Notes under the pieces: model-generated
What the model saw: the letters and a program-made list of their open reading frames with translations, nothing else
Databases searched by the model: none
What the model was told of the DNA's origin: nothing
Origin: Methanoregula sp.
GTDB lineage: Archaea; Halobacteriota; Methanomicrobia; Methanomicrobiales; Methanospirillaceae
Direction: 5' to 3'
Assembly (NCBI GenBank): GCA_003157895.1
Contig: PMKW01000088.1
Span: 1 to 17,015, forward strand
DNA length: 17,015 nucleotides
Program-made: the position numbers and the translations under genes
Part shown: positions 5,656 through 12,460 of the stretch, in pieces
How the letters are laid out: the number at the start of each line of letters is the position of its first letter
How positions within the stretch are numbered: position 1 is the stretch's first letter

Positions 5656-6351
5656 AGAAATTATCTTCACCTTTTTTAAGCCACCGATAATCACGGTAGT
5701 CTTTTTTGTGAACCCGCAGAAAAGCCCGCTCTCGATAATCCCCGGGATCGAGGCGAGGACGGCCTCAAGTTTTTCCGGGTTCTTGATCTCCCTGAATCTG
5801 CAGTCGACAACGAAATTCCCATTGTCCGTAATGACCGGGCCGTCCTTTTTCACAGCCTCGCGGACGATCGGGACGCATCCGAGCCCGCTGAGCTGCCCGA
5901 GTACGGGGGTTATCGCAAAGGGGAGGACTTCGACCGGAACCGCGGCAACGCCCAGTTTTTTCACCATTTTCTGTTCGTCAACGACAACGACAAAGTGCTT
6001 GGCAGCTGCTGCCACGCACTTCTCCCGCAGGTGCGCAGCCCCCCTCCCCTTGATAAGCCGGAGCTTCGGGTCGACTTCATCTGCCCCGTCAATTGCAATG
6101 TCGATAACCGGGTTGTCATCAAGGGTCGTGAGCGGGATATGCGCTTCTTTTGCCCGGAGTGCAGTCTGGAATGATGTCGGGATGGCGGCAATACGGAGGC
6201 CGTCCCTGACCCTTTCTGAGAGCCGTTCGATAGTAAAATAGACCGTAGAGCCGGTGCCCAGTCCGACGACCATCCCCTCTTCAACCATTTCTGCCGCCCG
6301 GTAACCGGCTGCACGTTTCGCTGCAGTAAGAGTCTCCGCTTTCTTCTCCAT
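5635..6351 (-). CDS. rpiA: Ribose-5-phosphate isomerase A
   Basis: RpiA interconverts ribose 5-phosphate and ribulose 5-phosphate, supplying pentoses for nucleotides in organisms that use the ribulose monophosphate route backwards. The 238-residue protein has VVGLGTGST (about 28-36, phosphate loop), IAIDGADEVDP (about 85-95, catalytic Asp pair) and KGRGAAHLREK (about 101-111, containing the catalytic Glu and Lys). In the last motif, Arg and His stand where most homologues have Gly and Leu (KGGGGALLREK). Length is normal. A TATA-like TTTTAATTAA lies 26-35 bases before the ATG, so the gene probably has its own leaderless promoter even though surE lies 47 bases upstream on the same strand. The C-terminus overlaps the opposing regulator gene. 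Confidence 0.95.
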   Translation of the reverse strand: MEKKAETLTAAKRAAGYRAAEMVEEGMVVGLGTGSTVYFTIERLSERVRDGLRIAAIPTSFQTALRAKEAHIPLTTLDDNPVIDIAIDGADEVDPKLRLIKGRGAAHLREKCVAAAAKHFVVVVDEQKMVKKLGVAAVPVEVLPFAITPVLGQLSGLGCVPIVREAVKKDGPVITDNGNFVVDCRFREIKNPEKLEAVLASIPGIIESGLFCGFTKKTTVIIGGLKKVKIISSADIVA

Positions 6352-6376
6352 TACCGGGATAGTTTACCGCCCGCGG

Positions 6377-6386
6377 TTAATTAAAA
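6377..6386 (-). promoter_or_regulatory. TATA box of rpiA
   Basis: TTTTAATTAA on the reverse strand, 26-35 bases before the rpiA ATG and between it and the surE stop. This matches archaeal TATA spacing for a leaderless mRNA. Confidence 0.5.
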
Positions 6387-6398
6387 CTGGTGATCCAT

Positions 6399-7202
6399 TT
6401 ATGGGATATCCAAATCCTGCACATTATGAAAAAATTGTCTTGTGATCTGACAGGACTTGTATGCCGTGCAGTCCAGCGTGATCGGTGTGATGGAGATGTT
6501 GCCTTTCCGGATTGCATGGACGTCAGTGCCTTCTTCAGCATCCTCAACCAGCGGCCCGTTGATCCAGAAATAGGGACGCCCCCGGGGGTCAAGACGTTTC
6601 TCGACGCCGGTATGGAAGAGCTTGTGAGCGAGGCGGGTCACTTCATACCCCCCCTTTATCTGTGACGGGATATTGACGTTAATGACATCAGTGTCCGGGC
6701 CAAAGCCGTGCAGGAGGACACGCTCCACCACGTCCCGTACAATCTTCTTTGCTGCATCGAAACTCCGGGTATAATACCGGGGGTCATCGAACTTGTCCCC
6801 CTGGTCTTCGACCTGCAGGCTGAACGCGATAGCTTTTGGTCCCTGATTGGAGGCTTCGAGCGCCGCCCCGACCGTGCCGGAGGTCATGATGGACTCGGTC
6901 GAGAGGTTCTCTCCGATATTTATCCCGCTCACCACCATCGCGGGAGCGAGCTTCAGGGCAAACAGCCCGATGATAACGGCGTCGGTGGGTTTTCCTGCAA
7001 CAGCCCAGGCGTTCTCGCCGTTAACCACGACCTGCGTTACCCGGAGGGGCTCGAAGATGGAGATCGACCTGCCGACAGCGCTCTGCTGGGTTGCGGGGGC
7101 AACAACCGTTACGTCCGCGATGGGTTTCAGCGCTTCATAGGCGGCCCACAGCCCGATGGAATTCACACCGTCATCGTTGGTCAGGAGGATCGAAGGTTTC
7201 AT
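6399..7202 (-). CDS. surE: 5'/3'-nucleotidase SurE
   Basis: SurE is a divalent-metal-dependent phosphatase that removes phosphate from nucleoside 5'- and 3'-monophosphates. The N-terminal ILLTNDDGV (about residues 4-12) gives the metal-binding Asp pair; GKPTDAVIIG (about 70-79), VVSGINIGENLS (about 90-101) and MTSGTVGAALEA (about 106-117) are the remaining conserved active-site loops. The length of 267 residues is usual. A GTG two codons upstream is possible, but GGTGA overlaps it and would serve the ATG at 7202, which yields MKPSILLTNDDG. The gene is divergent from mfnD across 82 bases that must hold both promoters; no functional link with methanofuran synthesis is known. Confidence 0.95.
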   Translation of the reverse strand: MKPSILLTNDDGVNSIGLWAAYEALKPIADVTVVAPATQQSAVGRSISIFEPLRVTQVVVNGENAWAVAGKPTDAVIIGLFALKLAPAMVVSGINIGENLSTESIMTSGTVGAALEASNQGPKAIAFSLQVEDQGDKFDDPRYYTRSFDAAKKIVRDVVERVLLHGFGPDTDVINVNIPSQIKGGYEVTRLAHKLFHTGVEKRLDPRGRPYFWINGPLVEDAEEGTDVHAIRKGNISITPITLDCTAYKSCQITRQFFHNVQDLDIP

Positions 7203-7284
7203 GTTCACCAGTTATTATACCCGACCCACAAATAACTCACCGATCGGATAGGGTAATTTTCCATGGCAGCATACGTATGATCAG

Positions 7285-8172
7285 ATGAAAGTCCTGCTCG
7301 CAGAATATACGACCGCGCATGATCCGGTGCTTGCCCACGAGGGCAGGGCCATGCTTGGCGTGCTCAGGGAAAGTTTCGAGCGGTGCGGCTACGATGTAGT
7401 CCACCCGGATGAAGGTGATTTTGCTGATGAGATCGAAAGGCTCGCACCTGTGTGCGATGCGGGCCTCGTGATCGCCCCCGACCACCTGCTTTCCCGGTTT
7501 ACCATGATCCTCGAGCAGCATACGCACAACCTTGGCTGCGGGTTCATGAGCGTGGCGCTCTGTGCGAACAAGGTGCAGACCCGGAAGATCCTCCTGCAGC
7601 ACGGTATTCCCGTTCCGGGGGAGCCCGGGCCGGGAAAAAGGGTGATCAAGCCGGTCAGGGGGTGCGGTGCGCAGGGCGTCCGGCTCTCTGATGGTGTAGC
7701 GGGCAGCGATGAGTTTGCCGAACGGTATATCGATGGCGAACACTTCTCCGTAAGTATCATTCTGCATCGGGTCATCGGGGATGCATGTCTCTATTTTTCC
7801 GGTGCCCCGCCCCTCGTCCTTGCCGTAAACCGGCAGCAGATCGGGATTGATCCGGACGGATCATTCCATTACCTTGGCGGCGAGACCCCGGTCCACCCCC
7901 CACAGGAAGCGGAGATCATCAGTACGGCCAAAAAGGCGGTTGAGGTACTCGGCTGCCAGGGATACTGCGGCGTGGATATGGTAGTGGCGGACAAGGTTTA
8001 CGTTGTGGACGTCAACCCGCGGATAACGACAAGCCTTGTCGGCATTGCAGCCTGCATGGACGAGGAGATAGCAGATCTGCTTGTTGCAGCTTCGAAGGGA
8101 GCAGGGCCGGCTGAGGTCCACTTCAGCGGCAGGGCTCGCTTTGATACGAACGGAACGGTAACCCGCGTATGA
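7285..8172 (+). CDS. mfnD: Tyramine-L-glutamate ligase (ATP-grasp), methanofuran biosynthesis
   Basis: A 295-residue ATP-grasp ligase. MfnD joins tyramine to glutamate through the gamma-carboxyl, using ATP, to start the side chain of methanofuran, the C1 carrier of the first step of CO2 reduction to methane. ATP-grasp signs are the central KRVIKPVRGCGAQGVRLS (Lys and glycine-rich loop, about 115-132), FAERYIDGEHFSVS (about 144-157), and near the C-terminus GVDMVVADKVYVVDVNPRITTS (metal-binding Asp, Asn and Arg, about 234-255). The assignment rests on the ATP-grasp core together with the neighbouring mfnF, whose start overlaps its stop (ATGA). Another ATP-grasp ligase is possible but unlikely in this context. 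Confidence 0.88.
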   Translation: MKVLLAEYTTAHDPVLAHEGRAMLGVLRESFERCGYDVVHPDEGDFADEIERLAPVCDAGLVIAPDHLLSRFTMILEQHTHNLGCGFMSVALCANKVQTRKILLQHGIPVPGEPGPGKRVIKPVRGCGAQGVRLSDGVAGSDEFAERYIDGEHFSVSIILHRVIGDACLYFSGAPPLVLAVNRQQIGIDPDGSFHYLGGETPVHPPQEAEIISTAKKAVEVLGCQGYCGVDMVVADKVYVVDVNPRITTSLVGIAACMDEEIADLLVAASKGAGPAEVHFSGRARFDTNGTVTRV

Positions 8173-9134
8173 TCGGGATTGATGTCGGCGGGGCAAACCT
8201 CAAGGTTGTGGATGATACTGGTGTCCATATCCATTACTGCCCACTCTGGGAACAATCACCCATCACCAGAGTGCTTTTGCAGTATGCACGAGGCGACCAT
8301 CATGAACCTGCCGCAGTTGTGATGAGCGGGGAGCTTGCCGATTGTTTTGAAAACAAGCTGCAGGGGATCTCTTTTATTGTTGATGCGGTCAGGAAGGCAT
8401 TTCCCGATGCCCGGTTTTACGGTACGGATGCGCAGTTCCATGACCGTGCTGTATTGGAACTTGCCGCAGCCAACTGGCTTGCCTCTGCCGATTATCTCAG
8501 GTCCCGGCACGCGGATGCCGTCCTCCTTGATATTGGCAGCACGACCACAGATATCATCCCGCTCAACCAGTTCAACCGTCTCCTGGGGATGACCGACACG
8601 AAGAGGCTGCAGGCCGGGTACCTTATCTATACCGGCATGCTCCGCACCAGCGTTGCAACACTCCTCCGCTCCGTGAATCTGTCTGGAGTATCCACTCCCG
8701 TGAGCACCGAGTATTTTGCTGCAAGCGCCGATGTCCATCTTGTCCTCGGGCAGATCACTCCCGACAATTATACCTGCGACACCCCGGACCGGAAAGAGAA
8801 GACCCGTGCGGCATCCCTGCGACGACTCGCCCGCGTGGTCTGTGCCGACCTTGATGAGATCGGGACATCGGGAGCACAGCAGGTCGCAGAACAGTTCTGG
8901 GCTGTCCAGCGCGACATGATATGCAGCCAGGTGAAAACGATCGTAAAATCTTCCGGTGCAAAGGAGATCATTGTTGCGGGTATCGGTGCCCCGCTCTTTA
9001 CACAGGAACTTGGCGCAACGGACCTGACATGCGAACTCGGGCCGGTCGCGGATGCCCTGCCGGCGTTTGCAGTCCGCGATCTGGCGGTTGCGAAGAATAT
9101 TTTTAAAATGGCTGCAGATCCGGCGGTGTTCTGA
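8169..9134 (+). CDS. mfnF: Methanofuran biosynthesis condensing enzyme MfnF (hydantoinase/oxoprolinase-like fold)
   Basis: A 321-residue protein with two actin-type ATPase-fold phosphate motifs: MIGIDVGGANLK at the N-terminus and VLLDIGSTTTDIIPL around residues 117-131. This is the family once called H4MPT-linked C1 transfer protein. In methanogens its member MfnF joins the aminomethylfuran diphosphate unit to gamma-glutamyltyramine, giving the core of methanofuran. VAGIGAPLF (about 276-284) is a third conserved glycine loop. The start codon overlaps the mfnD stop by four bases, so translation is coupled. The last bases (TTCTGA) overlap the putative CTG start of the next small ORF. Function is taken from the family and from pairing with mfnD. 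Confidence 0.86.
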   Translation: MIGIDVGGANLKVVDDTGVHIHYCPLWEQSPITRVLLQYARGDHHEPAAVVMSGELADCFENKLQGISFIVDAVRKAFPDARFYGTDAQFHDRAVLELAAANWLASADYLRSRHADAVLLDIGSTTTDIIPLNQFNRLLGMTDTKRLQAGYLIYTGMLRTSVATLLRSVNLSGVSTPVSTEYFAASADVHLVLGQITPDNYTCDTPDRKEKTRAASLRRLARVVCADLDEIGTSGAQQVAEQFWAVQRDMICSQVKTIVKSSGAKEIIVAGIGAPLFTQELGATDLTCELGPVADALPAFAVRDLAVAKNIFKMAADPAVF

Positions 9135-9385
9135 CGGACTCCTGGAAACTCAGTCTGGTCCTGCTGGCAATATCGCTTGCAATCAGTGCAGTCTTCTGGT
9201 CAGCAGGGCTGCCATTCTTCTTTCTCTTCCTGTTTGTACCGCTGGTTCCTCTTCTTTCCGGCAGGAGGAAGACCAGGTGCTGCCCGTTGTGCGGGTGGGA
9301 AACTTCCGGCAGCGAGCGCGTCTGTCCCTATGATGCAACCCTGCTTGAGGATTACGGCAGCAGTGAAAGAAAGAAAGGCGAGTAA
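9131..9385 (+). CDS. Small membrane protein with zinc-ribbon motif, putative CTG start
   Basis: An 84-codon frame overlaps the mfnF stop by four bases. After a polar start (TDSWKLS) there are about 35 strongly hydrophobic residues (LVLLAISLAISAVFWSAG, then LPFFFLFLFVPLVPLL), enough for two short membrane segments. Then come basic GRRKTR and a metal-knuckle pattern, CCPLCGWETSGSERVCPYD. That last part looks like a zinc ribbon whose fourth position is Asp (CPYD), a pattern common in small zinc ribbons. No ATG, GTG or TTG lies in frame after the upstream stop at 9104; the best start is CTG at 9131, preceded by GGTG. The end is TAA before a short gap to convergent hypE. The coding character is convincing, the start less so, and the function is unknown; coupling to mfnF is notable. 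Confidence 0.62.
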   Translation: MTDSWKLSLVLLAISLAISAVFWSAGLPFFFLFLFVPLVPLLSGRRKTRCCPLCGWETSGSERVCPYDATLLEDYGSSERKKGE

Positions 9386-9426
9386 GAGCAGGCCCTGTTA
9401 CCGGGATACGGGTTAAAAAAGAACAG

Positions 9427-10422
9427 CTAACAGACCCTTGGGACCGGGTCACCCATCGGGGGCTCGATGAACCGTTCGCCGCCGATCGCTGTCTCCATGA
9501 TCACGTGGGCCCCTTTGGTCACGGTACCGACAACTGCTGCATCTTTCCCGTATTTATGTGAGTGCAGTGCCTCAAGGACCGCGTCAACACAGGTTGCCGG
9601 AACTCCCATGACGACTTTTCCTTCATTCGCCACTTCCAGCGGGTCGATGCCGAGCATACCGGCAGCACTCCGGACATTTTTACGGATCGGGATCTTCTCT
9701 TCCTGTACCCGGACACAGACCCCGCTTTTTCTTGCCATCTCGTTGATTGCGCTGGCAAATCCGCCCCGCGTGGGATCCTTCATTGCATGGACCGTACCGG
9801 CATCCAGCACTTTTTCGACCAGGCCCCAGAGCGGCGACACGTCCGATTTGATCTGTTCCCCCAGATCGAATCCCTCGCGGTGGGCCATGATGGCAAGCCC
9901 GTGATCGCCAAGCGTTCCGGAAACGATTATTACATCCCCGCAAACGAGACCATTGTCACGGACGATAGTCTTTGCAACACCGATTCCCGCGGTGTTGATG
10001 GCAATTCCGTCCAGTGCGCCCCGCTCCATCACCTTCGTGTCTCCGGTGACAAGGTTTGCGCCTGCTTCTCCCAGCGCTTCATCCATGGAGGCAACGATCC
10101 GTGCAAGGTCGTCGATCTCGAACCCTTCCTCAATGATCATGCCGCAGGAGAGTGCTACCGGTTTGCCACCCATCATCGCAAGGTCGTTGATGGTACCACA
10201 GACAGAGATCCTCCCGATATCCCCTCCCGGAAAAAAGATGGGGCGGACAACATGGGAATCCGTGGTAAATACCAGGTTTTCCCCATTGAACGGGATGACC
10301 GCTCCGTCATCCATAGCCTCCAGCCCGATACCCCCGGCATTGTTGTGGCGGAACTTCGTGAGTGTCTGGAGGAGTTCCCCCATGACTTCGCCGCCGGCAC
10401 CGTGCATCATATTCACTTTCAT
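9427..10422 (-). CDS. hypE: Hydrogenase maturation protein HypE
   Basis: HypE carries the thiocarboxamide/thiocyanate on its C-terminal cysteine while the CN ligands of the [NiFe]-hydrogenase active site are made. The 331-residue protein belongs to the PurM/AIR synthase fold: N-terminal HGAGG (residues 7-11), VFTTDSHVVRPIFFPGGDIG (about 51-70), CGTINDLAMMGG (about 75-86), GDTKVMERG and MKDPTRGGFASAINEMA. It ends in PRVC, the invariant Cys tail that HypF carbamoylates, so it is intact. Its ATG follows the hypA stop with no base between, which indicates coupled translation. hypD and hypF are not in the window. Confidence 0.97.
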   Translation of the reverse strand: MKVNMMHGAGGEVMGELLQTLTKFRHNNAGGIGLEAMDDGAVIPFNGENLVFTTDSHVVRPIFFPGGDIGRISVCGTINDLAMMGGKPVALSCGMIIEEGFEIDDLARIVASMDEALGEAGANLVTGDTKVMERGALDGIAINTAGIGVAKTIVRDNGLVCGDVIIVSGTLGDHGLAIMAHREGFDLGEQIKSDVSPLWGLVEKVLDAGTVHAMKDPTRGGFASAINEMARKSGVCVRVQEEKIPIRKNVRSAAGMLGIDPLEVANEGKVVMGVPATCVDAVLEALHSHKYGKDAAVVGTVTKGAHVIMETAIGGERFIEPPMGDPVPRVC

Positions 10423-10761
10423 TTAATCATCCACCTCAATTTCCACGTTGGTGACAACAATCTCCCGGCCTTTGACCAGCTCAGGCAGCGCCCCGCACTT
10501 CGGGCATACATACACCTCATTGCCGGCGTACCCGCAGGGGCATTTTGTCTGCGGGTCGATCTCATGGCACTCAAGGACGGTATGCAGGAAAAGAGGATCC
10601 TCCTCCTTGATGGTATCGAAAAGGAAAACGACCTGTTCAGGGTTGACCATCGCCATTTTTCCCACTTCTACTGTTACTTTTTTTACCCTGGTGGCCTTGT
10701 GTTCCTGTGCTGCCGTGCGTGCGGTAGCATACAGGTCATAGGCAATGGAATACTCGTGCAT
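10423..10761 (-). CDS. hypA: Hydrogenase nickel-insertion protein HypA
   Basis: HypA, with HypB, delivers nickel to [NiFe]-hydrogenase precursors. The 112-residue protein begins MHEYSIA, with His2 of the nickel site, and has a zinc-ribbon pair, CPCGY and CPKCG (about residues 74-90), typical of the structural zinc site. Length is standard. Its ATG shares one base with the hypC stop (TGATG) and its own stop abuts hypE, so hypC-hypA-hypE is one translationally coupled unit. hypB is absent from the window. Confidence 0.97.
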   Translation of the reverse strand: MHEYSIAYDLYATARTAAQEHKATRVKKVTVEVGKMAMVNPEQVVFLFDTIKEEDPLFLHTVLECHEIDPQTKCPCGYAGNEVYVCPKCGALPELVKGREIVVTNVEIEVDD

Positions 10762-10985
10762 CAGTTATCAAGAGCCTCGTAGACCTGCCTGAAAATTTCC
10801 CGGGTTTCCAGCCCCTCTTCACGGGAAAGCCGCTGGATAGCGAATCCAACGTGAACCAGCACGAACTCCCCCACTTTCACGTCAACAAGATCGAGCCTGA
10901 CTTCCTGCCGGAGATCACCATAATCAACAAGTCCGATATTTCCCTCTTTTATTTCAATGATTTCGGCCGGCACTGCAACGCACAT
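10761..10985 (-). CDS. hypC: Hydrogenase assembly chaperone HypC/HupF
   Basis: HypC forms a complex with HypD during assembly of Fe(CN)2CO and then escorts the large hydrogenase subunit. The 74-residue protein starts MCVAVPAEI, which includes the essential Cys2, and contains the beta-barrel segments VDYGDLRQEVRLDLV and VGEFVLVHVGFAIQRL, the last being the family signature. The open frame continues 85 codons upstream, but that extension is dissimilar to the family; the internal ATG preceded by GAGG (8-base spacing) is the start. It is first in the hyp operon. Confidence 0.96.
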   Translation of the reverse strand: MCVAVPAEIIEIKEGNIGLVDYGDLRQEVRLDLVDVKVGEFVLVHVGFAIQRLSREEGLETREIFRQVYEALDN

Positions 10986-11024
10986 TGAGAATTCCTCGTA
11001 ATGTATCCTACCTTGTACTGTGCG

Positions 11025-11044
11025 TGGTTCAACCACATAAAAAC
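11025..11044 (-). promoter_or_regulatory. TATA element and palindrome upstream of hypCAE
   Basis: On the reverse strand a TTTTTATG element (about 11044-11036) directly precedes, and partly overlaps, the perfect inverted repeat GTGGTT-C-AACCAC (11025-11037). The arrangement places a possible operator at the promoter of the hyp operon, about 40-55 bases before the hypC ATG. It could instead be a leader stem-loop. Confidence 0.4.
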
Positions 11045-11188
11045 AGTGATACGGATATGAAGTTCGTCTCTCTCCGGATAGAGAATTACCGGGATATTTT
11101 CCGCTTATGGGGATCCTGGTTGAACGGATCTGGAGTTTCTGAAAACCAACGGGGTTATCAATTTTTTTGCTGATTAAAACAGGCACTA

Positions 11189-11273
11189 CGCCGGGGAAGA
11201 GATTTGAACTCTTGAGGTGCGAAGCACCAGTAGCTTTCAAGGCTACCGCCTTCCCGGACTAGACTACCCCGGC
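11189..11273 (-). tRNA. tRNA-Ser (anticodon UGA)
   Basis: The reverse strand folds as an 85-base class II tRNA. The acceptor GCCGGGG pairs with CCCCGGC, with discriminator G. The anticodon stem GTAGC/GCTAC encloses CT-TGA-AA, giving anticodon UGA for serine UCA codons. The long variable arm is TGGTGCTTCGCACC, as expected for serine. The T arm is AGAGTTCAAATCTCT. CCA is not encoded, and no intron is seen. Confidence 0.95.
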
Positions 11274-11298
11274 AGTGCTCCATATGTTGGATCTGCGA

Positions 11299-11308
11299 TA
11301 TAAAAAAG
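11299..11308 (-). promoter_or_regulatory. TATA box of tRNA-Ser
   Basis: TTTTTTATAT on the reverse strand lies 26-35 bases before the first base of the tRNA, correct spacing for an archaeal stable-RNA promoter. Confidence 0.6.
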
Positions 11309-11358
11309 GCTTCTTAATTCTGGATATCCCGTAATCCGGTTTTTCATTCCCGGAAAAT

Positions 11359-12432
11359 TTAACGGCGCAGCAGCAGGGCAATTCCAAGCGCTGCCAGTCC
11401 TGATAACGGCATGAGTGGAACAGCCAGAATTCCCCCGGATGCCTGCGGTCCCGCTGCAGTAAAGGGGGCAGGCACCGTCGGGCTCACGGAAATTGCGTCG
11501 GCATTCTCCGCGTACAGGAATACATCTCCCTGCTCCGAATAGTTATACGGGTAGATCTTCACGTAAATCGTATTTCCCGATCCCGCGATGGCTGCCTTTT
11601 CCGGGTTCTGTTCATCCTGGTTATTCTCTACGTGCAGGACACCGTTTTCATCAACATATTCTATGACCCAGTCAATGGAAGAGGAGGTATACAGCATCAC
11701 TGGTCCGGTACCTGTTTTCACGGTAAAGTAAGCAGGAGCATCCCGGGAAGCTTTCGCATGTGCGGATACCACCGTTTTAGGAGCTGTCTCAGACAGAGTT
11801 GCAACCGGCATTTGCAGGCCCGTCGCGGTGATGATACGGGTCCCGATGAATCCCTTTGCATCGGTAAAACTCACTTCATATTCCCCGGGAATACTGATCG
11901 GTACTCCCGTGGAAAATGCACCCTGATAATTCGTATTCACAAACTGGGGGCCGAATACCAGCGAGTTATCCGGGCCGACAACCTCAATCTGGACACCGGA
12001 ATTTTCATCGCCCGTGATGGTACCGGCCACAACCAGTGTCCCGTTAACCTGCTGGACTAACGGGGAATCCATCCGGATCTCCTCGGATCGGTCAACAATC
12101 TGGACGAGCCGCATGGTAATGGAATCCCCCATACCGTTCACCGGTACTTCAACTTTGTACGTCCCGGTCTTCAGACCGGTGGTATCGAACACCACCCTGA
12201 AGGTCTGATCCGGTCTGATACTAACGACCTGGCGTTTGATCTCCGTTGTTGTTGTCAGCTGATAATAAAGGACAACATCAACTGACATGCCGGGGGGAAA
12301 AGTGGTTACGCCGGTTACAACGAGTGGTTTTCCTACCGAGAGGGTTTCAGGGGCATAAATATTCACCTGGTAAGCAGCAGCAATTACCGGTAAAAAGAGC
12401 AGTCCCAACACCAGCAGGACGATCTTTTTCAT
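11359..12432 (-). CDS. Secreted or membrane-anchored surface protein, function unknown
   Basis: A 357-residue exported protein. Residues 1-20 (MKKIVLLVLGLLFLPVIAAA) are a signal peptide. Residues about 21-210 look like two beta-sandwich (Ig-like) units: the first around NIYAPETLSVGKPLVVTG, with a typical GTYKVEVPV end; the second around GTLVVAGTITGD, ending GEYEVSFTDAKG. A third beta-rich part follows (about 225-310, AYFTVKTGTGPVMLYTSSS), then a Pro/Ala-rich linker. A C-terminal hydrophobic segment (GILAVPLMPLSGLAALGIAL) is followed directly by LLRR. That tripartite end (short motif, membrane helix, basic residues) is the layout of membrane anchors and of archaeosortase substrates. NGT and NYS sequons are present. 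It is probably an S-layer-associated protein; I do not recognise a named family. Confidence 0.75.
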   Translation of the reverse strand: MKKIVLLVLGLLFLPVIAAAYQVNIYAPETLSVGKPLVVTGVTTFPPGMSVDVVLYYQLTTTTEIKRQVVSIRPDQTFRVVFDTTGLKTGTYKVEVPVNGMGDSITMRLVQIVDRSEEIRMDSPLVQQVNGTLVVAGTITGDENSGVQIEVVGPDNSLVFGPQFVNTNYQGAFSTGVPISIPGEYEVSFTDAKGFIGTRIITATGLQMPVATLSETAPKTVVSAHAKASRDAPAYFTVKTGTGPVMLYTSSSIDWVIEYVDENGVLHVENNQDEQNPEKAAIAGSGNTIYVKIYPYNYSEQGDVFLYAENADAISVSPTVPAPFTAAGPQASGGILAVPLMPLSGLAALGIALLLRR

Positions 12433-12440
12433 CTATATCA
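12433..12440 (+). promoter_or_regulatory. TATA-like element of the RaSEA gene
   Basis: CTATATCA begins right after the start codon of the divergent surface-protein gene and lies 21-28 bases before the ATG at 12461, which fits a leaderless transcript starting there. Only 28 bases separate the two divergent start codons, so the two promoters must overlap. Confidence 0.4.
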
Positions 12441-12460
12441 GATCAACTATTAGGATGTTA

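Noticed and set aside
9386..9426. Inverted pair CTGTTA/TAACAG between the small ORF and hypE as a terminator
   Set aside because: The loop is about 29 bases and the stem only 6, so it is too weak to call; the T-rich part is short.
9562..10782. A 406-codon + strand frame antisense to hypE and hypA
   Set aside because: It mirrors two well-conserved genes, begins and ends without signals and has no recognisable domain.
10986..11240. An 85-codon N-terminal extension of hypC
   Set aside because: HypC proteins start at MC, and the extension runs through the promoter region and the tRNA gene.
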